A stretch of DNA of 64,000 nt, taken from the NCBI GenBank assembly GCA_019218315.1, contig JAHUUI010000001.1, positions 62,001 to 126,000 of the forward strand, read 5' to 3'. Of this stretch, positions 37,966 through 48,391 are shown piece after piece; the first letter of the stretch is position 1, and every line of letters begins with the position of its first letter. The stretch comes from Cardiobacteriaceae bacterium TAE3-ERU3 (lineage in GTDB: Bacteria; Pseudomonadota; Gammaproteobacteria; Cardiobacteriales; Cardiobacteriaceae). The notes under the pieces were generated by a model, which was not told where the DNA came from, did not search any database, and saw nothing but the letters and a program-made list of their open reading frames with translations. A program made the position numbers and the translations under genes.

Positions 37966-38415
37966 CTATCTCGCTATTTCTTTTTCTAAATTAACCAGGT
38001 CGATAATGAAAACAGGATACTCATCCGGGTTGTTCAATCCTCGTACTTGTATGTAACGCGCAATAAGTGGATGATCGCCTGGTGCCTTGTCAATAAAATC
38101 ATCAGCTCGACAAACCATAAATTGCGGCAAACCGACGGAACGTAAGATAAAACCGAAGGAAGACGCTTGCTTTTGCAGCGGCGCAAACCAAATCAGTTTT
38201 TCATCATCAGTTTCTAGTGGCTGGCCTTCTAGAAGTAGCCCTAAGTCAACAACGTCAAGTTTATCATTTTGTACAATGATAGACCCCAAAATATAATTAG
38301 CCTTATCTTCTGAGGGTATAAGAGGTGCATGGGGTAATATTTGTCGCACCATCGCCGCAGGTAAAACTGCAAAAGCATTTGCCAGAGGTACAATGACTAT
38401 ATCTAGCTTATCCAT
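37966..38415 (-). CDS. chpC: ChpC-like CheW-domain protein
   Basis: The roughly 149-residue protein is a single CheW-like domain (LDIVIVPLANAFAVLPAAMVRQILPHAPL, ANYILGSIIVQNDKLDVVDLGLLL). In Pseudomonas the twitching Chp system has a second CheW-like protein, ChpC, after ChpA. The start at 38415 (MDKLDIVIVP) overlaps the chpA stop by 8 bp. It likely docks a receptor to ChpA. Confidence 0.75.
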   Translation of the reverse strand: MDKLDIVIVPLANAFAVLPAAMVRQILPHAPLIPSEDKANYILGSIIVQNDKLDVVDLGLLLEGQPLETDDEKLIWFAPLQKQASSFGFILRSVGLPQFMVCRADDFIDKAPGDHPLIARYIQVRGLNNPDEYPVFIIDLVNLEKEIAR

Positions 38416-41400
38416 CAATAACCTCTTCACCTGAATTTCGTAACAACTCACCAAGTAACATAAGCAACTCTTCTTCTTGATACGGCTTACCTAGGTAACC
38501 ATCAACACCAATTTCATCAGCTTTTGCCCGATGTTTTTCGCCTGTACGAGATGTGATCATAATAATGGGCGTATGTGCATAACGAGCTTGAGCACGTAAC
38601 TGCTTGGCAAACTCATAACCATCCATCCGAGGCATTTCAATATCGAGCAAAATCAAGTCTGGCTCAAACTGAGGCAATAACTCCAATGCGTCTATACCGT
38701 CCTTGGCCGCCTGAGCCTCATAGCCATGTTTATCAAGCAAACGCAAACCGACTTTACGCATGGTCACAGAGTCATCCACAACCATAATTTTTACCCGTTT
38801 ATCAGTATGGGATGACTGCTCTAATACTACTGGCTGCTTTTGATCAACATACGTAACCAGCTCACTGATGTCCAAAATTGGCAAAACATCACCATTTGCC
38901 ATCACAGAAGCGCCCAGAATACCTGGAATAGCCAATGTCAATTGACGCGTATCCTTGACAACGACTTCCATACGATTCACGACTTTATCAATCTGCAATA
39001 TCCGCCCAGAATGGTTATCTGTATACCGAACAACTAGACCTGGCGACTTTTGCTGATCCTTGCTCAAATCATATTGCTTGGCAAAATAACCACCTAAAGG
39101 CAATACTTGATAATGCTTACCATGGTAGTCATACGTCAAATCTGTCGATTTTGAAAGCAGCCAACTATGATCAAGCTGTACAATTGAGTCAATAGATGCC
39201 ATCGGTACAGCATAAACTTCATGAGCTATTTCTATAACCAATATATCGACAACACTCATACCCAGCGGTACTGTGACATGAAATTCAGTTCCTTTTCCCG
39301 CAATACTGTGTATAGATAAACGACCACGACGTTTTTGAATCAGATCGTTAACAACATCCATTCCAATACCACGGCCAGCCAGCTGGCTAACTTTTTTACT
39401 TGAGCTGATCCCAGCTTTTAGTAATAAGGAATTCAAATAGGCATAGTCATCACTTTGTGCTTCATCAAGTAAGCCTTTTTCTCGTGCTGATTGACGGATA
39501 GCGTCGTAATTAATACCCGCACCATCATCAATAATCCTCACACTCAACTCATTGGCAACACTTTTAACATCTATCTTGATTGTGCCGATTTCAGACTTTG
39601 ATGCTTGAATTCTCGTATCAGCATCTTCCAAACCATGAGCTACTGCATTACGAATAATATGCTCAAGTGGTGCAAGAAGGTCATCAAGTAAATTACGCTC
39701 AATTTCAATGTCTCCACCAACAATACGTAGTTCTACCTTTTTCCCAGTTCCTTGACTAACCTGACGGACTAAGCGTCGTAGGCGACCAGAATAGGCATTA
39801 AAGCTAATTAATTGCGTACTGACTAGCGCATCCTGAATATTATGCAGAATCAAGTGTTGCTGGATATTAAAGCCTTTAAAACTGCTGATATCCATTTCCA
39901 TCGCTTGCTGGAGATTATTCAAATCCTCAACCGATTCTGCAAGCTGGCGTGATAATTGCTGTATTTCAGAAAAGCGATCCATTTCAAGCGGATCAAAATC
40001 TTTTCCATAGTCAGTATGCTCACGCCTAAATAATATTTGACTTTCAGTACGGCTATTCAGACGGCGTAACTGCTCATCAAGACGCTGGACCACCCGCTCT
40101 AACTCATTCAGACCATACTCCGAACTACGAGCACTTTCATCCATGGCTACTTGAAGGACACCAGCCTCACCGACCATAGAGCTCAGCCATTTCAAAAGAT
40201 CTTCACTCACCCGAACATGCCTATTGGCCTTGTTTATAATCGAATGATCAACTAATGGTTCAGCGGGCAATTGATTCTGTATCTGTGGAGCATCTACAAG
40301 TGATAAATCTTTATTAATATCAGATTTATGCTCATCTTCTTGAGATACTGGTCTATAATCTGCTGCAATAGATTGGCCAGAGTCAATCAAATTAAGGAAT
40401 GCTTTGATTTGCGCATTCACTTCATGCGCTGCTTCTGGTACTTGATGACGAATCACAGAGTCGATCATATCCGTTAGCGCTGTTTCAGCATTGATCAACA
40501 ATCCACGGACATCAGCTAACTCATCTTCTTGCAGGTAAGGAATCTTCTCAACAACAGATTCCACAAGATGTGCTGTATCTCCAATCATCAACAAATCAAC
40601 CATGCGCGCACCACCTTTCAGTGTATGCATACATCTTTGAATTTTCTGCTGAGTATTAGACTCAACCAAATTATTATTCAATGCAGAGCGAACTTCTTCT
40701 AAAAGCTCTTGTGCTTCTTCAGTAAAAATTTCAATCAGCTCTTCTGACCAGGAAATATCTTCATTTGTAATAGGCTCACTTGAATAATCAGTCGACAAAG
40801 AGAACTGCTTTTCGCCAGTACTCTGACCCGATACGTTATCGGCTTGTACTGATTCGCTACCCTCTTTATCTGATGTTCGATCAGAAAGATTTGTGCCTGA
40901 GTTATACAAACTAGACTTTGCCAATACCAGTTGATCTATGGTTTGATTAAGTACCCTTTTGTTGTCAAGATCATCTACATCTGATCCATTTTCATCAGAA
41001 ATAAGCTCAATTAGTTCAGCAGCATAACAAAGAACATTTGCCAAATCAGGATCAAGTACTGTGTGTGTTGTCAATGCCTCGATTACTTGTTCTTTAACAT
41101 CAAGTAATCGCCAGAATTCATCAGGAGTATTGTAGGCTGTCAGATTTTCTTCAATATCATATATAGCTTCTTTAGTCTCATTAACTAACGCCAAAGTAAC
41201 ACCTTGCTCAAGCTCGCGTATCAATGCCTCATAACCATCTATTGATTTCAATAGAGCAGATTTGAAATCACTTTGCAATGCATCCTTAAAGCTGTCATCT
41301 CCCGATGCCTCCTGAGCCTTAGCAGCACTAATATTCTGTAACGCTATACCAAGATTATCCAATTCCTCAAAGTCTTCACTTTTACCAGCTTCACTATGCT

Positions 41401-44400
41401 CTTCCCCTGTAGTTTTAAGCTGTAACATGGCCGAAGTAAATTTTTGTGCTGCAAGTGTCTTGGCATAATCTGTTAATGCATGTAATACTTCTTCGAAAGG
41501 TGCTAATGAGCTATGAGTGCTTGCCTGTTTTAATATTTCCGTCAACGCTTTTAAACTTGTTGTTGCTTGCTCATCCACTAAATGATACTCACCGCAGACA
41601 GAGAAAAGGTCTTTGTTAGCTTCCACACATTGAGCCAAATTTGTGAAAAATACACTTTGAGCAGCACCCGTCAAATTAGACAAATACTCTTCCAATAATT
41701 TTGTATCATTACCTTTTATATTTACATCATCTAAGGCATTTATAAGACGCTCAGCCCAGTCATTCAGGTCATACAAAAAGAAATCTACTGCCTCATGAGG
41801 AATATCTGCTTGCAGCGCATCAAGCTCTTGCTGATGAGCAGCTGTCACTTTATCATTAATTGGTACATTCCCAGCTGCAATACTTGCTACTAATCCATCA
41901 TCAATGGGACCTTCAAATAAACTTGCATTATTCACATAAATATTGCTGATATTTGTCTTTTCCACCTCTTCCGCTGCAATTTCCTGTCTATCGATACTAA
42001 TGAGAGAAGAAGTACCTTGCTCTTGATGGGTAGCGAGGGAATCATCAGTATAAGTTTTATCGTCTTTATCTTTCCCCCCTGAAATATCAGGATCTACATG
42101 TCTTTCAGTCGCAAGTTTAGCATCAGGATAATCTACTTCTTTGTCTGAGCCTGCACCTAAGGTCATACCAGTTTCAAGCGTATTTTTAGTATTGTCACCT
42201 AGCCGTGCATCAGTGTTATATTCTTGATTATCAATTTTATTTCCAGCCCCTTCTCCTTCCAATACAGAAGTTCTGTTACCTACTGTTTGATCTTCAGTAT
42301 CAGGCGTCGTAACTGAACCACCTTGCTCTTCTAACCCCACCTCAATTGGCCGCATAGCTGGGGTGCTTTCTTCCACCTCTTGCTGAGTGGTCTGGATATT
42401 GGCCACAATAGACTTATTCTCATCTATCTTTTCACTTGAAATATGGTCGTTATCATCTGTAAACACAGGCTCTTTTTCTACTTTGCCATACTCTAAAGCT
42501 TCGCTTTCTTCAAGCTCAATATCCTTAGTGACTTCGCGAGTATATTCTTGATTTTCCAAACCATCTGTAACATTAGAAGCATTGTGAGAATATTCTTTTC
42601 CTCCTGTTAATATTGCAGAAGTTTGGCCTGCATCAGATATTTGTTTATCGCCTGATTTAGACAACTCATCATATGAAGTGACTTGACTAGGCGAAATTGT
42701 ATTTACTGCAGATAATGATGCATTGTCTACATCTATCCCCTCATTACTATCTCTAGCAGTAGCATATATAGAAGTCGCCTGATCTTGTGTACTCGGTACA
42801 CCATCATCCATTCTTGCACCCTGCAGATTTCTTTGGTGCATATTTTGTATGGCCTTATTCTGCTCTAATGAAGCAAAGATACTATCCAAGAAAGGCTGGA
42901 ACTCTTTACTATTCCCTCCACTCTTAATTTCAAATGCCTCTTGCAATGCATAACGGATACCAGCGCTATAATCATCTTCATTTTTATAATACTCACGGTT
43001 CAATGCAAAATCATTTGCTAATGTATTAACAAATGCTTCAAAGAGTTCATCAGGTATTTTTTCTTTACGCTCAAGAGCTGGGACGACTGCACTAAGCAAC
43101 TCTGCAAATGAAGTAGTATCTATGGAGAATTCTTCATCACTGTTAATATTGCTGGCAAGATGAGCACTTTCATCTGCAACTGTATTAATTTGTTGTGTTT
43201 CTAGTGGTAATTCACCATGAACTGCTATTTGATCAGACTGATCGCCTTCACTTAAAGATGATTCCTGCTCCTGCTCCAACTGTCTATGGGCAGCAACAAG
43301 GGTCTGTGAGACACTTTTAACTTGATCATCAGACATACTTGGCAATGTATGGTGTAGTTGATCTGTCAAGACTTGAGCATCAACTAAACCATTGTTATCA
43401 ACATCTGGGTTACTACGTAATTTATGCACTAACATATTAATGCTTGCAGCCTCAGCCAGTATTGAATCATCTCCGTACTTATTCAACATCCGCTCAACCA
43501 GTGGCCCCAATGCTCGTGCAATTGTTACTTCCAAGGTATTGACAGAGTCGCTTTCACTTTGCATAGCAAGATCTTCTACACCCAATATAGTCGCAGGTGA
43601 TACTACATCTTCTTCAGAAGATCCTTCTGCGGTCTGATCAAAATCAAAGAAGTTTTCGTTTTCTTCGCTTGAAGTCAAGTCATCAGCATTAGCAGATGCG
43701 CCTACAGCATCACTTCCACTGTCTATATTCCTTGCCGAAATAGTTTTGCTTGCACCATCGACAACATCAGCAGATGTAAAATCACTCCCTTCAAAATCAA
43801 ACAGACTATCTTCACCCTGAGCCATTGACTCTGATGAACTTGGTGTTACAGAAACAACATCCCCTTCAGTAGCACTATCTGGCGCCAGATCAAAATCAAA
43901 GAAGTCTTCGTTTTCTTCGCTTGAAGTCAAGTCATCAGCATTAGCAGATACGCCTACAGCATCACTTCCACTGTCTATATTCCTTGCCGAAATAGTTTTG
44001 CTTGCACCATCGACAACATCAGCAGATGCAAAATCACTCCCTTCAAAATCAAACAGACTATCTTCATCCTGAGCTATTGACTCTGATGAACTTGGTGTTA
44101 CAGAAACAATATCCCCTTCAGTAGTACTATCTGGCGCCAGATCAAAATCAAGAGTTTCTTCATGGTCTACAGTAGATAAAGGATTTTGATTCGCCGCATC
44201 TGCCCAACTTTTCCCTGAACTTCCTAAGCCTTCTAGATTATTATCATCTACATTACTAATCTTATACGCTTGATCTTTATCATGTTGAGTAGAAATATTT
44301 CCAGAGTCCTGATTTTCAACATATCCACTCTGATTATCATCAGAATTATCAGCCTTAGACACTTGTTTAAAGTGCCGGTCAGTATCAGATGGTTCATCTG

Positions 44401-46465
44401 CTTTATCTGTAACACTACTTACATCACTATCAGCATGCTCGGTTTTTTTAAAAAACTCATTTACCAGATCGCCAGAACCAGCAAAATCCACACCATCGGA
44501 GCCTTTATTGCCATTTAAAGATTGTGTTGCATCTAGTGCCAAGACAGTGGCACTAGAATCCATCAACTCTAGTGGTTTCTGAGTATCAACAATATGCCCA
44601 GTAAAAGAAGCGCCCTCCTCCAGTTCATCATCGTTAAGGCGATTTTCTATTCCCCCTTCACCACCTACCTTATTAAGCTCCTGTATCAACAATAACTCAC
44701 TATACTGTGCAAGCTGCAATAAGGCACCCCGCATACTGTCCAAAATATTGTGTTCAGCTATCAAATTGAGAAGCAAAATTGCATCTTGAAGATACTGCTC
44801 AATTTCACTTGTACAATCAATATGTTCACTCAGCAAATTATTCAACAGTGCTTCATAGCGCCACGCAAACTCACCCAATGACTCATACTGAGCCATTCTG
44901 CCAGAGCCTTTTACGGTATGGAAAACACGCCGTAGGTCTGGCATCCAAGCATCTCCTCGACTCCATGCCTGCCTTATAAGCAAACATTGGCTGATCAAGT
45001 CAGCAAACTCTTCTTTAAAAACCTCTTGAATTTCATCATCTGGCACACGAGCTGCATCTAATTTGCTATAAGCCATTTTGGACTCAGGCACTTCTATTTT
45101 TTCCAATGCCTCAATATCTTTATCCACGATCAACCGTGCAATATAGCTATAACCAGCAACATCCCCATCACTATCTTTTTGGTCGTCTTCATCATCGACC
45201 TGACTCTCATCGAGAAACTCGTCATCAAACACTCCGCCCAGCTCTTGGTCACTAATGGTTATGGATGATTGCGGTATATGTTCAGCTTGTTCATCAAGGA
45301 GCCCCATTAGATAACTAATTCGCTCGGGATCATTAAAAACATCTAAGTGAGCTTCAAGTTTTTCATAAAGAAATGCTGTATTTGGCTGGTCAATCTCTTG
45401 ATGAGATATTTCCTGAAACAAAAGTTCTGCTGCAACAAGAATTTCTATATATTTTTGGCGATCCACATCACCAGAGACAGGTTTTTTACTTAGATCTACA
45501 CAATAGAATGCAAGTTGTCGTAGTAGCTGAGCAAGCTCTTTAGAACCCAGCATCAAATACAAGGCATATGACTCAAAGCATATCTTTGCAGCTTCTGAGC
45601 AATAATGAAGTTTCAAGTCTCCGTCTTGTTCTATAACATTACGTAGCTGTAGAAATGTATACACACCTTCCTGATTGTGCTGGCGAATATTCTGCTTTGC
45701 TCCCCCACCAAAAAAAACAATATTCGTCAAGTCGCCAGATCTATCCGAGGTATTAATATTCTGTATATCGTGCCGTAGCAACAAAATTTGCTCTGCAATT
45801 TGGGCAAGTTGCTTCTGGTCAGTAAAAGTAACGAACGCATGTGATATTTCAGATAGATGTTCTCTCGCATCCTTCAAATTCAACAGCTCAAGTGATTGAG
45901 TTAAGGCATATAATAATGAGGTATCAAACAAGCCTTCTACATCTTTTGCTGTATTCACATTGGTCTGATCCAAAATAGCAGCCAGTTCATCAAGCACTAT
46001 CATGTATTGTTTTTTTATAACTTGCCAGGTTGCAGAACTAATCACTACTTCTTTATTAACATTGTGGATAGATATATCTCCTCCACGCTCTATGTCACCT
46101 AGCAGCTGTTCTGCATAAGGCAGGTTAGCCTCAACTAGAGCACTACCACACTCCCCTTCTTTAATAAAATTATCTAGTATTAATAATACAGTGGCCAGTG
46201 CATCCACATTCTGAATCTGAGAGGAATTATGATCCGGAACACGAAGAAACAAATTGCTCAGCCTAGCTGATAGTTCTGCTGCTTTCTCCCAACCAATAAT
46301 AGCAAGTGCACCGTACATCTCGTGTAGCAGCTCTATAATAGATTGATGCAGCCCTGATTCTGGCCGCTGAAACCAATCCTCCGTCAAATGGCACACACCA
46401 TCAATATCCTTAGTTAATTCTTGTTGGACTTGTTTCAATAATTCTTCTGTAAGGTGATGTGTCAT
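38408..46465 (-). CDS. chpA: Giant hybrid chemosensory histidine kinase ChpA/PilL
   Basis: ChpA is the CheA-like kinase of type IV pilus chemosensing. The 2685-residue protein (Pseudomonas ChpA about 2470) has an N-terminal Hpt-like region, an Hpt near residue 515 (FHTVKGSGRMAQ), an acidic low-complexity middle (about 600-1700), an Hpt near 1945 (CMHTLKGGARMVD), HATPase (RNAVAHGLEDADTR, IIDDGAGINYDAI, near 2270-2300), a CheW domain (2410-2545) and a C-terminal receiver (KIMVVDDSVTMRKVG, LILLDIEMPRMDGYEFA). His and Asp phospho-sites are present in both Hpts and in the receiver. The middle contains a tandem duplication listed separately. Confidence 0.95.
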   Translation of the reverse strand: MTHHLTEELLKQVQQELTKDIDGVCHLTEDWFQRPESGLHQSIIELLHEMYGALAIIGWEKAAELSARLSNLFLRVPDHNSSQIQNVDALATVLLILDNFIKEGECGSALVEANLPYAEQLLGDIERGGDISIHNVNKEVVISSATWQVIKKQYMIVLDELAAILDQTNVNTAKDVEGLFDTSLLYALTQSLELLNLKDAREHLSEISHAFVTFTDQKQLAQIAEQILLLRHDIQNINTSDRSGDLTNIVFFGGGAKQNIRQHNQEGVYTFLQLRNVIEQDGDLKLHYCSEAAKICFESYALYLMLGSKELAQLLRQLAFYCVDLSKKPVSGDVDRQKYIEILVAAELLFQEISHQEIDQPNTAFLYEKLEAHLDVFNDPERISYLMGLLDEQAEHIPQSSITISDQELGGVFDDEFLDESQVDDEDDQKDSDGDVAGYSYIARLIVDKDIEALEKIEVPESKMAYSKLDAARVPDDEIQEVFKEEFADLISQCLLIRQAWSRGDAWMPDLRRVFHTVKGSGRMAQYESLGEFAWRYEALLNNLLSEHIDCTSEIEQYLQDAILLLNLIAEHNILDSMRGALLQLAQYSELLLIQELNKVGGEGGIENRLNDDELEEGASFTGHIVDTQKPLELMDSSATVLALDATQSLNGNKGSDGVDFAGSGDLVNEFFKKTEHADSDVSSVTDKADEPSDTDRHFKQVSKADNSDDNQSGYVENQDSGNISTQHDKDQAYKISNVDDNNLEGLGSSGKSWADAANQNPLSTVDHEETLDFDLAPDSTTEGDIVSVTPSSSESIAQDEDSLFDFEGSDFASADVVDGASKTISARNIDSGSDAVGVSANADDLTSSEENEDFFDFDLAPDSATEGDVVSVTPSSSESMAQGEDSLFDFEGSDFTSADVVDGASKTISARNIDSGSDAVGASANADDLTSSEENENFFDFDQTAEGSSEEDVVSPATILGVEDLAMQSESDSVNTLEVTIARALGPLVERMLNKYGDDSILAEAASINMLVHKLRSNPDVDNNGLVDAQVLTDQLHHTLPSMSDDQVKSVSQTLVAAHRQLEQEQESSLSEGDQSDQIAVHGELPLETQQINTVADESAHLASNINSDEEFSIDTTSFAELLSAVVPALERKEKIPDELFEAFVNTLANDFALNREYYKNEDDYSAGIRYALQEAFEIKSGGNSKEFQPFLDSIFASLEQNKAIQNMHQRNLQGARMDDGVPSTQDQATSIYATARDSNEGIDVDNASLSAVNTISPSQVTSYDELSKSGDKQISDAGQTSAILTGGKEYSHNASNVTDGLENQEYTREVTKDIELEESEALEYGKVEKEPVFTDDNDHISSEKIDENKSIVANIQTTQQEVEESTPAMRPIEVGLEEQGGSVTTPDTEDQTVGNRTSVLEGEGAGNKIDNQEYNTDARLGDNTKNTLETGMTLGAGSDKEVDYPDAKLATERHVDPDISGGKDKDDKTYTDDSLATHQEQGTSSLISIDRQEIAAEEVEKTNISNIYVNNASLFEGPIDDGLVASIAAGNVPINDKVTAAHQQELDALQADIPHEAVDFFLYDLNDWAERLINALDDVNIKGNDTKLLEEYLSNLTGAAQSVFFTNLAQCVEANKDLFSVCGEYHLVDEQATTSLKALTEILKQASTHSSLAPFEEVLHALTDYAKTLAAQKFTSAMLQLKTTGEEHSEAGKSEDFEELDNLGIALQNISAAKAQEASGDDSFKDALQSDFKSALLKSIDGYEALIRELEQGVTLALVNETKEAIYDIEENLTAYNTPDEFWRLLDVKEQVIEALTTHTVLDPDLANVLCYAAELIELISDENGSDVDDLDNKRVLNQTIDQLVLAKSSLYNSGTNLSDRTSDKEGSESVQADNVSGQSTGEKQFSLSTDYSSEPITNEDISWSEELIEIFTEEAQELLEEVRSALNNNLVESNTQQKIQRCMHTLKGGARMVDLLMIGDTAHLVESVVEKIPYLQEDELADVRGLLINAETALTDMIDSVIRHQVPEAAHEVNAQIKAFLNLIDSGQSIAADYRPVSQEDEHKSDINKDLSLVDAPQIQNQLPAEPLVDHSIINKANRHVRVSEDLLKWLSSMVGEAGVLQVAMDESARSSEYGLNELERVVQRLDEQLRRLNSRTESQILFRREHTDYGKDFDPLEMDRFSEIQQLSRQLAESVEDLNNLQQAMEMDISSFKGFNIQQHLILHNIQDALVSTQLISFNAYSGRLRRLVRQVSQGTGKKVELRIVGGDIEIERNLLDDLLAPLEHIIRNAVAHGLEDADTRIQASKSEIGTIKIDVKSVANELSVRIIDDGAGINYDAIRQSAREKGLLDEAQSDDYAYLNSLLLKAGISSSKKVSQLAGRGIGMDVVNDLIQKRRGRLSIHSIAGKGTEFHVTVPLGMSVVDILVIEIAHEVYAVPMASIDSIVQLDHSWLLSKSTDLTYDYHGKHYQVLPLGGYFAKQYDLSKDQQKSPGLVVRYTDNHSGRILQIDKVVNRMEVVVKDTRQLTLAIPGILGASVMANGDVLPILDISELVTYVDQKQPVVLEQSSHTDKRVKIMVVDDSVTMRKVGLRLLDKHGYEAQAAKDGIDALELLPQFEPDLILLDIEMPRMDGYEFAKQLRAQARYAHTPIIMITSRTGEKHRAKADEIGVDGYLGKPYQEEELLMLLGELLRNSGEEVIDG
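43640..44143 (-). repeat. 252-bp tandem duplication inside chpA (two 84-residue units)
   Basis: Residues about 774-941 of ChpA are two near-identical 84-residue units. Each contains FDLAPDS-TEGD, EDSLFDFEGSDF, ADVVDGASKTISARNIDSGS and ANADDLTSSEENE. The DNA copies differ at only a handful of bases, implying a recent duplication or ongoing gene conversion. The unit is in frame and in the acidic linker, so copy number could vary without breaking the kinase. Confidence 0.9.
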
Positions 46466-46520
46466 AAAATTCCCTCTTAACTAGCTAGAAAGGCTATAAG
46501 CCCATCCAATTGAGACTCAA

Positions 46521-47831
46521 TCAGTCTTCACTTTTTGGCAATGTAAAGTGTGAGACTGATCCCTCAAGATCACTAGCCAGTTCACTTAAATTATTTATCG
46601 CATCACTAGTTTTACTAACATTCTGCATATTTTCTTCTGCAATAATATTGACATTCTTCATTTCAGAAGCGATTTTTTTGGCTCGATCCGATACTTGCTG
46701 AGTAGATTGAGATATTCTGTCGATTAGCGATGCTAATGATGTTGACACACTCTCAATCTTGTTCAATGCATCACCAGCCTGCTCAGCAATATCAGCACCA
46801 TTCACCACTTCCATCGTCGACTTTTCCATTGAGTGAATAGCCTCACCAGTATCTCCTTGAATAGTATTAACCAGTGATTCGATCCTACGAGTCGCTTTTG
46901 TAGAACGCTCTGCCAATTTTTGCACTTCATCTGCAACGACTGCAAATCCCTTTCCGGCCTCACCGGCAGCTGAAGCCTGAATTGTCGCATTTAATGCCAA
47001 AATACTAGTTTGATCAGCAATACCTTTAATCATTTCAACGATATTACCAATTTCTTGTGAACTTTCACCAAGGCGCTTGATGCGTTTTGAAGTATCTTGA
47101 ATATGCTCACGGATCTTGTTCATCCCCTCGATCGTATTATGTACTTTTTCAGATCCGTTTCTTGCGATTTTTACAGACTCTCGAGCAATCTCAGCAGAAT
47201 CAGTTGTACTCAATGATACCCGATCAAGAGAGTGTACCATTTCACCAATGGTAGTCGTCATATTGACGATCATTTGTTTCTGCTCAATAGAAGAACCTCG
47301 CATTTCTTCTGCAAGCTTTTTAGTCTTATGAGACGCCAAGCTCACCTGATTTGAGGTACTATTTATAGTGCCAACCAAATCTCTCATTGACTCTATCGCA
47401 TAGTTAACCGAATCAGCGATCGCACCTGTAAAATCTTCCGTGACTTGTGCCTCTATCGTCAAATCTCCATTAGAAAACTCAGCAAGCTCATCCATCAAGC
47501 GTAAAATAGCATCCTGATCGCGACGAGCACGAATTTCAAGGGTCGCTATTTGCGAGGCAGTAGCCGCTTGCTCCTCAATTTTTTTACGTAAATAACGCCA
47601 ACCAATAAAACCAGTCAAAATCGACAAAACCAGTGCAAGTGGTGCTATATAGTTAACCGTTAGCACATAAAAATCATAGCCCATAAAATCAAGGCTACTA
47701 TCATGATCAAATACCACTAAGACGGCTAGTGAGATAACAACCAATATGATCGTTAGTATGGACAGTAACATTGGTACAGAGGCGCTTGGTAAATCTGATG
47801 ATTTCTCTTGCACTTTCGCTTCTTCTTTCAT
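46521..47831 (-). CDS. pilJ: PilJ-like methyl-accepting chemoreceptor with minimal periplasmic region
   Basis: The 436-residue receptor has transmembrane helices at about 20-41 and 61-82, separated by only about 20 periplasmic residues. A HAMP-like segment and a long MCP signalling coiled coil follow, with the hairpin tip EMIKGIADQTSILALNATIQASAAGEAGKGFAVVADEVQKLAE. Pseudomonas PilJ (682 residues) has two periplasmic PilJ domains; both are missing. It may sense through the membrane, pili or partner proteins. It lies between pilI and chpA. Confidence 0.9.
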   Translation of the reverse strand: MKEEAKVQEKSSDLPSASVPMLLSILTIILVVISLAVLVVFDHDSSLDFMGYDFYVLTVNYIAPLALVLSILTGFIGWRYLRKKIEEQAATASQIATLEIRARRDQDAILRLMDELAEFSNGDLTIEAQVTEDFTGAIADSVNYAIESMRDLVGTINSTSNQVSLASHKTKKLAEEMRGSSIEQKQMIVNMTTTIGEMVHSLDRVSLSTTDSAEIARESVKIARNGSEKVHNTIEGMNKIREHIQDTSKRIKRLGESSQEIGNIVEMIKGIADQTSILALNATIQASAAGEAGKGFAVVADEVQKLAERSTKATRRIESLVNTIQGDTGEAIHSMEKSTMEVVNGADIAEQAGDALNKIESVSTSLASLIDRISQSTQQVSDRAKKIASEMKNVNIIAEENMQNVSKTSDAINNLSELASDLEGSVSHFTLPKSED

Positions 47832-47845
47832 CTTAAGTATCCTAT

Positions 47846-48391
47846 TTAAAATTCCATTTCTTTATGTAACTTGGTAGCAAGTAATACATCAAGATTAATC
47901 CGTTGCCACCGCAACCCTTCTACAAGTGCATAACCGTCTATTATCGCACTACTGGAAAGTATTTTTTCAACATCTAAAGATCTTATTCCGATCAATTTAT
48001 CCACTTCCAGCAAAAAGCCATTCATAACGCCATTCAAAAGGATGTAGTGCATGTCTTTTTGCTTACTATTCGATTTTCCCTTATGTAATTGCGAGAAAGA
48101 TACAACAGAAACAATTTCATTACGTACGCTACTTAAACCTTGAAACCAACTTGGAGAAAAAGGTAAAGGCTTGATAACAGGCTTCTCTCGAATGACACTA
48201 CTTATATTTTCTACTGGAATTAAAAATCCTTCACCTTCAGCCATGAACATCAAATAGCTCGGCAATGAGGCATAATCATTTTCCTTTAAAGCCCCTTTTA
48301 GCAAGGCTGTATCAGCATAATAGGATAGCAACTGAAAAGGTGTCATAGAGTCTATTGTTTGATCAATTTCTTGATCAAAGTGGGTTTTCAC
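47846..48391 (-). CDS. pilI: CheW-like adaptor PilI
   Basis: The 181-residue protein has a CheW domain (YLMFMAEGEGFLIPVENISSVIREKPVIKPLP, FQGLSSVRNEIVSVVSFSQL). PilI couples PilJ to ChpA. It begins with GTG at 48391, overlapping the pilH stop by 4 bp (GTGA). It is 14 bp upstream of pilJ. Confidence 0.88.
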   Translation of the reverse strand: MKTHFDQEIDQTIDSMTPFQLLSYYADTALLKGALKENDYASLPSYLMFMAEGEGFLIPVENISSVIREKPVIKPLPFSPSWFQGLSSVRNEIVSVVSFSQLHKGKSNSKQKDMHYILLNGVMNGFLLEVDKLIGIRSLDVEKILSSSAIIDGYALVEGLRWQRINLDVLLATKLHKEMEF

